Shown here piece by piece: positions 35,742-43,793 of a stretch of DNA of 64,000 nucleotides. The DNA is taken from positions 3,782,001 through 3,846,000 of the forward strand of contig CP042428.1 in assembly GCA_024207135.1 (NCBI GenBank), written 5' to 3'. The stretch comes from Arthrobacter sp. C2 (GTDB lineage: Bacteria; Actinomycetota; Actinomycetes; Actinomycetales; Micrococcaceae). Positions within the stretch are counted from its first letter, which is position 1. The number at the start of each line of letters is the position of its first letter. The translations under genes were made by a program, and so were the position numbers. Below the pieces are notes generated by a model. The model saw only the letters and a list, made by a program, of their open reading frames with translations. It ran no database searches and had not been told where the DNA came from.

Positions 35742-36516
35742 CGAAGTTTCGGGCCGGGGCCACGCGGACCCGCCCGTCGACCGGATCGATCCTTGTGTCG
35801 ATCCGGGTGCCGTACACCTGGGAGAGCAGCGCGCCGCGGGCCACATCCGCAACTTCGCCCTGGGCCACGATGCGGCCGGCATCCAGCATGATGAGCCGGT
35901 CTGCGTAGGCCGCTGCCGCATCAAGGTCGTGCAGCACCGCCACCACGGCATGGCCCTCGCGGGCCAGCTCGCGGGCGATCTGCAGGGTGGACTCGGCGTG
36001 CTTGATGTCCATGGCCGCCACCGGTTCATCGAGCATCACCACCCGGGCCCGCTGGGCCAGCACCCGGGCGAACGCCGTGCGCTGGCGCTCGCCGCCGGAG
36101 AGGGTGGTGACGGTGCGTCCGGCCAACCCGTCCAGTTCCGTGCGTGCCAGGGCGGCATCGATGGCGTGCTCGTCCTCCGCGCCCTGTGGCGTGTTGCGCC
36201 AGGGGGTGCGCCCGAATCGGACGACCTCGGCGACGCTGAATCCGAAGGCCACGTGCGAGTCCTGGCCCATGACCGAACGCAGCCGACCGGCCTGCGCCGC
36301 ACCCCAGGAACGCAACGGCTTTCCGGCCAGTTCGATGCTTCCGGCATCGGGGCGCAACGATCCGGCCAGCAGCGAGAGCAACGTGGACTTCCCGGCCCCG
36401 TTGGGCCCGATGACCACGCAGAGTTCCCCGGCATGCAGCCGCACATCCAGCGGGTGGATGACCAGTTTCCCCTTGATCGAGTAGGAAATGTTCTCGGCCT
36501 GAAGCAGGGGATTCAC
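35731..36516 (-). CDS. hmuV: Heme ABC transporter ATP-binding protein
   Basis: 261 residues. Walker A GPNGAGKST near residue 38, the ABC signature LSGGERQR near 140 and Walker B VVMLDEP near 158 are intact. It belongs to the FepC/HmuV group of iron-chelate importers. The GTG start overlaps the hmuU stop by 4 nt (GTGA). It powers heme import together with HmuU and HmuT. Confidence 0.9.
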   Translation of the reverse strand: MNPLLQAENISYSIKGKLVIHPLDVRLHAGELCVVIGPNGAGKSTLLSLLAGSLRPDAGSIELAGKPLRSWGAAQAGRLRSVMGQDSHVAFGFSVAEVVRFGRTPWRNTPQGAEDEHAIDAALARTELDGLAGRTVTTLSGGERQRTAFARVLAQRARVVMLDEPVAAMDIKHAESTLQIARELAREGHAVVAVLHDLDAAAAYADRLIMLDAGRIVAQGEVADVARGALLSQVYGTRIDTRIDPVDGRVRVAPARNFARR

Positions 36517-37607
36517 AGGACACCTTGTTGCTTGAGCGTGGTTCGCAAGAGGATGAAGAACACCGGGCCGCCGACGAGCGCGGTGAAGATGCCGATGGGC
36601 AGGTCCGCGTAGGGGATCGCGGTGCGGGAGACCAGGTCGGCGACGGCCAGCAACAACGAACCGCCGAGCGCCGAGAGCGGCAGCAGCGAGCGGTGCGAGG
36701 GCCCGGTGAACAAGCGCAGGGCGTGGGGAACGATCAGCCCCACGAACCCGATCATTCCCGCGTGGGCGACGGCCGCACTGGTGAGCAGCGCCACCGCGAC
36801 GATCGACAGGACCCGGAGGCGTGGCACATTGACGCCGCTGTGGGAGGCCGCCGAATCGCCCAGCGCCAACAGGTCCAGCCGCGTTGCCAGCAGCAGGACC
36901 CCGAGGGCTGCCGGCACCACGATGCAGGCGGTGCTGGCCACTGCCGACCAGGTGGCGCCGTTGAGCGACCCCATCTGCCAAAAGATGACTTGTTCGCGGC
37001 TGGAGGTGTCGGCAACGAAGACCAGGAACGAGATCACGGCCCCGGCGACGGCGTTCACGGCGATGCCGGTGAGCACCAGGGTGAGCACCGCCGAGGCTCC
37101 GGACCCGCGGGCCAGCCAGTACACCAGCAACGTCACGGCCAGCCCCGAGGCGAAGGCCGCCGCCGGAAGGATGAACGGGGACGCGGTGCCCAGGCCCAGC
37201 ACGATCACCGTGCAGGCGCCCACCGCGGCGCCCGACCCGATCCCGATGACCCCGGGTTCGGCCAGGGGGTTGGCGAAGACGCCCTGCATCAGTGCACCTC
37301 CGAGGCCCAGGGCGCCGCCGACCAGCAGGCCCAGGACCAGGCGCGGGAAGCGCACGGTCCACAAGGTGGCATCCAGCAGTGCCGACTCCGGGGTGCCGGT
37401 GCCGGAGACCCCGTGCCAGAACCCGGCGAGCACCGCGGCCGGCGAGGCCGGAAACTGTCCGGAGCCGGCCGACAGCACCAATACCGCCAGCAATGCCGCC
37501 GACAGCGCGACCCCGGTGGCCCAGGCGCGCCCGCGGCGCGGAGAAGCACGGACGGCGGACGGGGCTGCCGTTGCGGGCGGGGCGTCGGCCAGGGTTTGCT
37601 GGCTCAC
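36513..37607 (-). CDS. hmuU: Heme ABC transporter permease (FecCD family)
   Basis: 364 residues with about nine to ten membrane helices. The FecCD blocks GGALMQGVFANPLAEPGVIGIGSGAAVGA and MIGFVGLIVPHALRLFTGPSHR are visible (both shared with BtuC/HmuU). The GTG start overlaps the hmuT stop by 4 nt. It forms the membrane channel for heme or an iron chelate. Confidence 0.9.
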   Translation of the reverse strand: MSQQTLADAPPATAAPSAVRASPRRGRAWATGVALSAALLAVLVLSAGSGQFPASPAAVLAGFWHGVSGTGTPESALLDATLWTVRFPRLVLGLLVGGALGLGGALMQGVFANPLAEPGVIGIGSGAAVGACTVIVLGLGTASPFILPAAAFASGLAVTLLVYWLARGSGASAVLTLVLTGIAVNAVAGAVISFLVFVADTSSREQVIFWQMGSLNGATWSAVASTACIVVPAALGVLLLATRLDLLALGDSAASHSGVNVPRLRVLSIVAVALLTSAAVAHAGMIGFVGLIVPHALRLFTGPSHRSLLPLSALGGSLLLAVADLVSRTAIPYADLPIGIFTALVGGPVFFILLRTTLKQQGVL

Positions 37608-38695
37608 TTGCTGCCCTTGGTGTAGATGGTCTGTGCCAGCGCCAGCAGTGCGGACGGGGTGTTGGGCCCGTACGAGAGCAGCTGACCGTCCGGCGCGTCG
37701 ATGATCCGCCGGTGCTGCCCGGCCTCGGTGTTGGCGACACCGGGTCGTTTGAGCAGTCCGTCGAGGCCTCCGGTGGACTCCAGCCCGTCGCTCATCATCA
37801 GGTACACCTGTGGGTCCAGTGCCGCCAGGGACTCCGCATTGGCCGGGCGGGACCCCTTCAACCCGGCACCGGCGGCTACGTCTTGCAGCCCCAGCTCATG
37901 CATGAGGTCCTCGGCACCGGTGCCCGGACCCATGATGAAGAAGACCCCGGCGGTGCCACGGACATAGAGCACGGCGGTGCGCAACGGGGACCGGGTGCCC
38001 GAGGACAGGGCGGCGATGGCCGTGCGGGTGCTGGCCAGCTCACCGGCAATCCGTTTGTTTAGCGCGGCGCCGGCCTCCGGTACGCCCAGGGCCAAGGCCA
38101 CGTCGGTGACCATCGGCGCAATCCCGGCAACGGTGCGGTCGGGCGTGAAGGACACGACGGGTATCCCTGCCGCGGCGATTTGCGCCAGGACTTCCGGGGG
38201 TCCGATGGTGGAGTCGGCCAGCACCACATCCGGGCGCATGCCCAGGATCGCCTCGGCATTCAGTTCATGGGCACCGGCCGTGACCAGGGGAAGGTGCTTG
38301 AGCGAGGCCCCGGCGTTCGATGCCGTTCGCCCGGCGAGCTTGTCGCCCAGACCCAAGCCAACCACGGTGTCGGCCAGCGTGCCGTAGATGTCCAGGGCGA
38401 GGATGCGCTCGGCCGAGGGAATGGTGACGGCCTTGTTTTCGTGGTCGGTCACGGTCGTTGGCAACGTTTGGGGAAAGGACTCCTGGAGGGGCACGATGTC
38501 CGGAATCAACGGTGCCGTGGCCGGTCCGCGTAGCGTTGAGGCGTCGAGGGGCGGGGTCGATGACGAGGCCGGGCTTGTGGGGGAGGCCGCGACGGGTTCC
38601 GGCGCAGGCATGACTGGGGTCTCGGCACCCGCTGTGCAGCCGGCCAATGACAGGGACCCGACGCACAAGAAGGCCAGAACGGTTCGACGATTCAC
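37604..38695 (-). CDS. hmuT: Heme-binding lipoprotein of the ABC transporter
   Basis: 363 residues. An N-terminal lipoprotein signal ends in the lipobox LAGC (Cys at about residue 20), followed by a Pro/Ser-rich linker. A class III periplasmic-binding fold follows, with AERILALDIYGTLADTVVGLGLG, as in HmuT/BtuF proteins. The start is GTG with AAAGG upstream. It receives heme from HtaA at the cell surface and hands it to HmuUV. A 36-bp palindrome lies between it and htaA. Confidence 0.9.
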   Translation of the reverse strand: MNRRTVLAFLCVGSLSLAGCTAGAETPVMPAPEPVAASPTSPASSSTPPLDASTLRGPATAPLIPDIVPLQESFPQTLPTTVTDHENKAVTIPSAERILALDIYGTLADTVVGLGLGDKLAGRTASNAGASLKHLPLVTAGAHELNAEAILGMRPDVVLADSTIGPPEVLAQIAAAGIPVVSFTPDRTVAGIAPMVTDVALALGVPEAGAALNKRIAGELASTRTAIAALSSGTRSPLRTAVLYVRGTAGVFFIMGPGTGAEDLMHELGLQDVAAGAGLKGSRPANAESLAALDPQVYLMMSDGLESTGGLDGLLKRPGVANTEAGQHRRIIDAPDGQLLSYGPNTPSALLALAQTIYTKGSK

Positions 38696-38723
38696 TTGAA
38701 AACCTTTGGGGATGTGGGCATGA

Positions 38724-38759
38724 ATGGTGGTGGGCGGAGCGCGCTCCGCCCACCACCAT
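38724..38759 (-). terminator. Perfect 36-bp palindrome between htaA and hmuT
   Basis: Two exact 18-base arms (38724-38741 and 38742-38759) meet with no spacer, giving a very stable GC-rich hairpin in the htaA-hmuT gap. It probably lowers read-through from htaA into hmuTUV or protects the htaA message. Confidence 0.65.
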
Positions 38760-38770
38760 GGAATGTTCTC

Positions 38771-40963
38771 TTAGTGCGAGCGCACGAGGCGCGGGCGGCG
38801 CAACATCAGCAAGCCGGCCCCGGAGGCGAGCAGCAGGGCGCCGCCGACCGAGAGCACGATGGCCGATTCGGCGCCGGTGCTGGCAAGGGTGCCGACCCCG
38901 GATTCATTGTCGAGTTCGGTTCCTGCGTAGATGCCCGTGCCGGCGCTGACCAGCACATTGGAGCATCCGCTTGCCTTGCCCAACGGGAAGGAGAAGCTGA
39001 CCGGGTCAAGAGCCGTGCCGGCGTTGTAGAACCCTGCGAAGGCGGCGGCTCCCGCAGCGGTCAATGTGGCCGGGGCTCCGGAAACCGAGACGGTGTTGGC
39101 CGAAACCGACAACCCGGAGAGATCCAACGTGGCGAAGGCGATGTTGCTGCGGTTGGTCTTCTTTCCGTCGGTGTCGCTCGAGGCGACGTTCGCATACAAC
39201 GTTCCGGCCGAAGGCCCGTTTTGGGCGATGCGGACATTGGAGAGCTTCAGATCCAAAGTGCCGTCATGTCCGGTGAAGTGGATCGAGCCCGGAAACCCCA
39301 CGGTTCCAGTGCGCTTGGTTTTGTCAAAGGTGCCCGAACCCGAAGCGAAGTTGAATGTCGAACCCGAGTAGGTAACAGAACCCAACGTCCAGCCGCCCTT
39401 GGCGACACCGGACCGGATGTAGTTCCTGAAGGAGGACTTCAGCCCCCAGCTCAGGGTTGCACCGGAAATCTGGTTGGCAGTGCAGACTTCCTTGTAAACC
39501 GGCTTCCTGGACACGGTGGCGGGACTTGCCGAAGTGCTGGGCACAGCTGTGACTGCCTCAGCGGTGGGCACTGCAGAAACGTTTGGGTCGGCATTTGGCC
39601 TGGTGCCCGGTGTGGTTTGGGGAGCGGTGGCCGTCTGGGACTGTCCGTAGGCGAGCTTGAGCTGGACGTTCTGCGACGGGTCGTTCACGCCCTGGCCGTG
39701 GGCCATGGAGGTGTAGAGCGCCAGCGCCTTCTTCGATGGGGCGGGGACATCGATGGTGACGCTGAAGCTGCCGTCGGCGTCCAGTCGTGAGGTGCGTCCC
39801 AGCGCGGTGGTGCCATCGGTGTTGGTGCGGGAAATGTAGACGGTTGATCCCTCTATGAGATGCTCGGAGGCCTTGTAGAAATCGGGCAGTCCTGCCGGGC
39901 CCAGGCCTAGATAGATTCCCGGGCCGGAGGTGGAGAAGCCAGAACCGGTGACGGTGACCTTGCCGCCCGTGGCCGGGATCTTGGTCGTGCTGAGCCTTGG
40001 AGCCGTGGCGGCATTGGTGGGTTCGCTGCTTGGTTTGGTGCCGGGTTCCTCGGTGGGTTGCGGGCTCGGCGCCTTGGTCGGCTCCTCGGTGGGTTGCGGG
40101 CTCGGCGCCTCGGTCGGCTCCGGGCTCGGTGCCGGAACGGACCCGACGGACAGCTTGGCATCGAGGCGGGGGTCGCTTTTGCCCTGGTTGTGTGCCTTGG
40201 ACGTGAATACGGCCAGATCCTCGGTTCCTGCTGGAATGGTGAACGTGACCTTGAACGAGCCATCCGCCTTCATCGGGGCAGTGCCGCTGCCGGATGTACG
40301 GCTGGGTGAAACCCAAAGTACGTCGGCGCGGTCAATTTGCCCTGACTCGAAAGCTGCATAGAAGCTGCGAGCGGTCGCTGGTCCGACGCCGATGTAGATT
40401 CCTGGCTCCACGGCGAGGTATCCGGTTCCGGAAATCGTGATTTTTCCGCCACCGGCCGGGATCTTGGTGGACACCAGCTTCGGGTCGGCAACGGGAATTG
40501 GTTCGGCGTAGGAAATCTTGGTAACGGTGTTCTGTGACGGATCGCTGAAGCCCTGTCCGTGTGCCTTGGACGTGTAGATCGCCAGCCCGGATTCAGGCTG
40601 CTCAGGCAAAGCGACGGTGATCGAGAAGCTGCCATCACGCATGGGCGCGGTTTGGCCCATGTCCGAGTTCCCGGCTTCCAGCCCCTTGCCAATGAAATGG
40701 GTGAGGCCATCGACCAGGCTTCCGGCGCCGGCATAGAACCCTGGCAGTCCCTGCGGTCCGACGCCCAGGTAGATACCTGGATCGCCGTTGAATCCGGAAC
40801 CCTTGATGGTGACCGAACCACCACCGTCGGGTACCTGGGTTACGGAAATCGTGGGGACAGGCGCTGCCATGGCGGGCATGGCTGTCAAGCCGATCGAAGA
40901 CAAGACTAGGACCCCGGCGGCGGCGAATATCGCTCGCAGTCGGTGCCGGGCAGGGTGATGCAT
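38771..40963 (-). CDS. htaA: Cell-surface heme protein with HtaA domain and LASTG anchor
   Basis: 730 residues. A signal peptide (about 1-34) is followed by three related beta-rich repeats (about 37-155, 162-275 and 323-440). Each carries PGIYxGxGP and a TSxAHxQG motif. A Pro/Glu/Thr linker separates repeats 2 and 3. One HtaA domain follows (about 500-665, SGATLSWGLKSSFRNYI). The C-terminus has LASTG, a hydrophobic helix and Arg-rich tail, like a class E sortase signal. ATG 40963, with AGAGG upstream, is preferred over 40993. It likely captures heme for HmuT. Confidence 0.88.
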   Translation of the reverse strand: MHHPARHRLRAIFAAAGVLVLSSIGLTAMPAMAAPVPTISVTQVPDGGGSVTIKGSGFNGDPGIYLGVGPQGLPGFYAGAGSLVDGLTHFIGKGLEAGNSDMGQTAPMRDGSFSITVALPEQPESGLAIYTSKAHGQGFSDPSQNTVTKISYAEPIPVADPKLVSTKIPAGGGKITISGTGYLAVEPGIYIGVGPATARSFYAAFESGQIDRADVLWVSPSRTSGSGTAPMKADGSFKVTFTIPAGTEDLAVFTSKAHNQGKSDPRLDAKLSVGSVPAPSPEPTEAPSPQPTEEPTKAPSPQPTEEPGTKPSSEPTNAATAPRLSTTKIPATGGKVTVTGSGFSTSGPGIYLGLGPAGLPDFYKASEHLIEGSTVYISRTNTDGTTALGRTSRLDADGSFSVTIDVPAPSKKALALYTSMAHGQGVNDPSQNVQLKLAYGQSQTATAPQTTPGTRPNADPNVSAVPTAEAVTAVPSTSASPATVSRKPVYKEVCTANQISGATLSWGLKSSFRNYIRSGVAKGGWTLGSVTYSGSTFNFASGSGTFDKTKRTGTVGFPGSIHFTGHDGTLDLKLSNVRIAQNGPSAGTLYANVASSDTDGKKTNRSNIAFATLDLSGLSVSANTVSVSGAPATLTAAGAAAFAGFYNAGTALDPVSFSFPLGKASGCSNVLVSAGTGIYAGTELDNESGVGTLASTGAESAIVLSVGGALLLASGAGLLMLRRPRLVRSH

Positions 40964-41027
40964 GGGTTGAAACCTCTTTCGGGTGGCAAGCAAGACGGGC
41001 GCCGAACCTCGGACGCAAGACTCTTGT

Positions 41028-41046
41028 TAAGGTATGCCTAACCTTG
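41028..41046. promoter_or_regulatory. IdeR/DtxR-like iron box between htaA and hmuO
   Basis: TAAGGTATGCCTAACCTTG matches the DtxR/IdeR consensus at 13 of 19 positions and is nearly palindromic. It lies between the divergent htaA-hmuTUV genes and heme oxygenase, so one site could repress both in iron-rich conditions. Confidence 0.7.
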
Positions 41047-41134
41047 GTTAATCGCAAATAGGCATTGTGATGTTTCCTTATTTCCTGCATCGTGGTTAGG
41101 ATGGCATTCATAACCCGATGAAAGGTGACGTCAG

Positions 41135-41803
41135 ATGCCCGGCGAACACGAACAGACCTTTGCCACCCGGCTGCGCGAAGTGACCCAGAAGGACCACAGC
41201 GAGGCGGAAACCAGTGAATTCATCACGACGCTAATGGCCGGATCGAGGGCCCCGCGAGACTATGTGCTGCTGCTGTCGCAATACACCTACATCTACGCAG
41301 CGCTGGAATCCGAAGTCCGCGCCCTGTCGACGGTCCCGGAGCTGTCGCTGATCTTTGACCTGCGGCTGGAGCGTGCCGCACACATCCACCATGATCTCGA
41401 ATTGCTGCTCCCTGCCCACGGGTTCACCGACATCCCCGCACCTCTCGAGGCAACCGCCAACTACATCCGGCACATCCGCGACGCCGCCCAGGAGCCTGCG
41501 CGATTGGTCGCGCACCACTATCTGCGCTATCTCGGGGATCTTTCCGGGGGCCAGATTATTCGCAGGCTCGTGGGTCGGCATTACGGCATCGACCAGGAAG
41601 CGCTCACCATGTGGCGTTTTGAGGGGATCGACAAACACAAGCCCTACAAGGACGAATACCGCGCTAGGCTTAACGACTATGCGGTGACACCCGAGCGGGC
41701 CGAGGCCCTGCTTGAAGAAGCGGCGAAGGGATTCACGCTTAACAAGGCGCTGTTTAGGGATTTGCTCACCCAATCACAGCTGTCGGCATTGCTGTCGGCA
41801 TAG
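41135..41803 (+). CDS. hmuO: Heme oxygenase
   Basis: 222 residues of the canonical biliverdin-producing heme oxygenase family. The proximal ligand is His21 in VTQKDHSEAE, and the distal helix shows YLGDLSGGQIIRRL with its flexible glycines. It opens imported heme to release iron, CO and biliverdin in the cytoplasm. An AAAGGTGA site precedes the ATG. Its placement opposite htaA-hmuTUV, with an iron box between, completes the heme-use module. A terminator follows. Confidence 0.93.
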   Translation: MPGEHEQTFATRLREVTQKDHSEAETSEFITTLMAGSRAPRDYVLLLSQYTYIYAALESEVRALSTVPELSLIFDLRLERAAHIHHDLELLLPAHGFTDIPAPLEATANYIRHIRDAAQEPARLVAHHYLRYLGDLSGGQIIRRLVGRHYGIDQEALTMWRFEGIDKHKPYKDEYRARLNDYAVTPERAEALLEEAAKGFTLNKALFRDLLTQSQLSALLSA

Positions 41804-41840
41804 CAGTCGCCGGCGGACTCCAATTCCGTCGGAGGGAAGT

Positions 41841-41885
41841 CGGGTCCGCGGGGTTTGGTAACTCCCTGCGGGCCCGTTTCTTCCT
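41841..41885 (+). terminator. Rho-independent terminator after hmuO
   Basis: CGGGTCCGC (41841-41849) pairs with GCGGGCCCG (41868-41876), with one G-T pair; inner G/C bases extend the stem, and a T-rich tract follows. It may also serve the convergent alkA-like gene. Confidence 0.7.
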
Positions 41886-42737
41886 TTAGTCCACGGCGTC
41901 CGATGCCCAGAGGTGGACCATGGCGTAGGACCTGTATGGCGCCCACGAGCTTGCCAACGCCGCCGCTTCGCGTTCGGTGATCCTGTCCAGGGCCCGACGC
42001 GCGACCAGGTCCCCGGGCACAAAGGCATCGGGATCGCTTCGGCCGCGCATCTGCAGGTAGTCCGCGGTCCATGGGCCCACTCCGCGCAAGGCCAGCAGTT
42101 CCGAGCGAGACAGGGGGATGCCGGGCGTTCCGGTGAAACCCTTGTCGGCGAACACCTGCGCCATGAGGAACAGCGTGCCCGCCCGGGTCTTGGTCAAACC
42201 GATGGTTTCGCGCAGGGTGTCAACGCCTTGGGCAACCACGGCCTCGGGCGTCGGGAAGAGGTGCAGTCCGCCGGGGCCCTCGCTTCCGTATGCTGACAGA
42301 AAGCGTCCGCCAAACGTCCTGCCTGCTGCCAGCGTCACCTGTTGGCCCAGGATCGTGGTGGCGGCGGCCTCGAACCCGTTGAGATAGCCGACCAGCCGCA
42401 ACCACGGGCGGGCCTCGACCAGCGGGCCAAGCACGGGATCGGGGGAGAACGACGCCTGCATGCCGGACAGATCCGAGTCCAGGTCCAGCCATGCGCGGAC
42501 CGCGGCTTCAAGCTGGTCGAGGTCGTTGGTGCTGGCCCCGGAGCAGGTCAGTTGGACTCCCTCCACGGCGAACTCCAGCTCAACGGCCTCCGGGCCGGAG
42601 TCGACGGCGATCACCCGGGTGTGTCGACGTTCGGCGGGCTCGTGGATGTCGAGCGTGGGGATCGAGTGGATGCCCAGCGTGCGCATCATGTGACCGGGAT
42701 CCAGCGGACCGTTGGATGCCAGGAAGCGCGAACTCAT
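41886..42737 (-). CDS. alkA: DNA-3-methyladenine glycosylase II (AlkA-like)
   Basis: 283 residues. An AlkA N-terminal domain (about 1-110) is followed by the HhH-GPD domain. The helix-hairpin-helix LLALRGVGPWTADYLQMRG is near residue 215, and the catalytic Asp lies in FVPGDLVARRAL just after. It removes alkylated purines from DNA. There is no Ada regulatory part. It follows tag with a 4-nt overlap, so the two glycosylases are translationally coupled. Confidence 0.87.
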   Translation of the reverse strand: MSSRFLASNGPLDPGHMMRTLGIHSIPTLDIHEPAERRHTRVIAVDSGPEAVELEFAVEGVQLTCSGASTNDLDQLEAAVRAWLDLDSDLSGMQASFSPDPVLGPLVEARPWLRLVGYLNGFEAAATTILGQQVTLAAGRTFGGRFLSAYGSEGPGGLHLFPTPEAVVAQGVDTLRETIGLTKTRAGTLFLMAQVFADKGFTGTPGIPLSRSELLALRGVGPWTADYLQMRGRSDPDAFVPGDLVARRALDRITEREAAALASSWAPYRSYAMVHLWASDAVD

Positions 42738-43330
42738 GCCGGCCAGACGCCCGAGGTGCCGCGGCGGTGTGAGCCGAGAAGATGTGTGTCCACGATTCCA
42801 AGCGCTTCCATGAGCGCGAACATGGTGGTGGGTCCCACGAAGGCGAAACCGCGCCTCTTGAGCGCCTTGGACAGGGCCAGGGACTCGGGGCTGGTGGACG
42901 GGACTTCTTCGATGGCGGAAGGCATCGGGGTGGAATCCGGTTGGAACGACCAGATGAGCTCGGCCAGTCCGCCATCCTCGCGCAATGCGATGGTGGCCTT
43001 CGCGTTCTTGATGGTCGCCAGGATCTTTGCGCGGTTGCGGATGATCCCTGCGTTGCCCAGGAGTTCCTCGACCTTGGCTTCATCGAAGCCCTCGATGACC
43101 TCGGGATCGAAGGCGGCGAAGGCCTCTCGGAAGTTTTCGCGCTTGCGCAGGATGGTTGCCCAGGAAAGTCCCGACTGGAACGCCTCGAGGCTCAGCCGTT
43201 CGAAGACCCCGTGTTCGTCGCGCACCGGCATGCCCCACTCGGTGTCGTAATAGGTGCGCATCATTGGGTCGGCCGCCGCCCACGCCGGGCGGGCCAGGTT
43301 GTCGTCGCCGATGATTATTCCGGTGCTCAT
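42734..43330 (-). CDS. tag: DNA-3-methyladenine glycosylase I lacking most zinc ligands
   Basis: 198 residues of the TAG family: YYDTEWGMPVRD, EAFQSGLSWATILRKRENFR (with the catalytic-region Glu49) and LSKALKRRGFAFVGPTTMFALMEA. In E. coli TAG zinc is held by Cys4, His17, His175 and Cys179. By alignment, here the first is Pro, the second Tyr28 and the last Ser, and only the C-terminal His remains. A zinc-free variant is therefore likely. The stop overlaps the alkA-like start by 4 nt. Confidence 0.87.
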   Translation of the reverse strand: MSTGIIIGDDNLARPAWAAADPMMRTYYDTEWGMPVRDEHGVFERLSLEAFQSGLSWATILRKRENFREAFAAFDPEVIEGFDEAKVEELLGNAGIIRNRAKILATIKNAKATIALREDGGLAELIWSFQPDSTPMPSAIEEVPSTSPESLALSKALKRRGFAFVGPTTMFALMEALGIVDTHLLGSHRRGTSGVWPA

Positions 43331-43382
43331 GTTCCAATCCTGCCACGGCCTTGCGTCCGTTTGTTTTATCGCAATGATTCGA

Positions 43383-43406
43383 TATCATCGTAATATGACG
43401 ATGATA
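43383..43406. promoter_or_regulatory. 24-bp inverted repeat over the ArsR-type gene start
   Basis: TATCATCGT (43383-43391) and ACGATGATA (43398-43406) are perfect 9-bp arms around AATATG. The site covers the ATG at 43395, as expected for autorepression by an ArsR/SmtB sensor. Confidence 0.65.
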
Positions 43407-43793
43407 GATCGGGTCAACCACGAGCGCCACGAAGCCATCCAAAGCCATGCGGCGGCGGCGGCACTCTTCCACGGCCTGGCCGACCCCACGCGGCTGATGA
43501 TCCTGGCCCACCTTCGTACCGGGGAACACAAGGTCAAGGAACTCACCGACCACTTGGGCCTGGCCCAAAGCACTGTCAGCGCCCACCTGTCGTGCCTGCG
43601 CGACTGCGGCCTGGTGACTTCGCGCGCGCAGGGACGGGCCAGCATGTTCTCGCTGGCCAACCCGCGGCTGCTGCTCGACCTGCTCGGCGATGCGAACCAC
43701 TACATCGGCACCAGCGACGAGAACGAACTGGACACCCACGACTTCACCGAGGTCCACGGCCCGGCCCCGGCACAGGAAGGCGCCAGCCGATGA
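43395..43793 (+). CDS. CmtR-like ArsR-family metal sensor
   Basis: 132 residues. The winged helix has ADPTRLMILAHL and ELTDHLGLAQSTVSAHLSCLRDCGLV. Cys67 and Cys71 occupy the positions of Cys57 and Cys61, two of the Cd/Pb ligands of mycobacterial CmtR. The third CmtR ligand, a C-terminal Cys, is missing; the tail instead has His and Asp (LDTHDFTEVHG). ATG 43395 sits within a 24-bp palindrome. It overlaps the CDF exporter gene by 4 nt and most likely represses it until metal binds. Confidence 0.85.
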   Translation: MTMIDRVNHERHEAIQSHAAAAALFHGLADPTRLMILAHLRTGEHKVKELTDHLGLAQSTVSAHLSCLRDCGLVTSRAQGRASMFSLANPRLLLDLLGDANHYIGTSDENELDTHDFTEVHGPAPAQEGASR

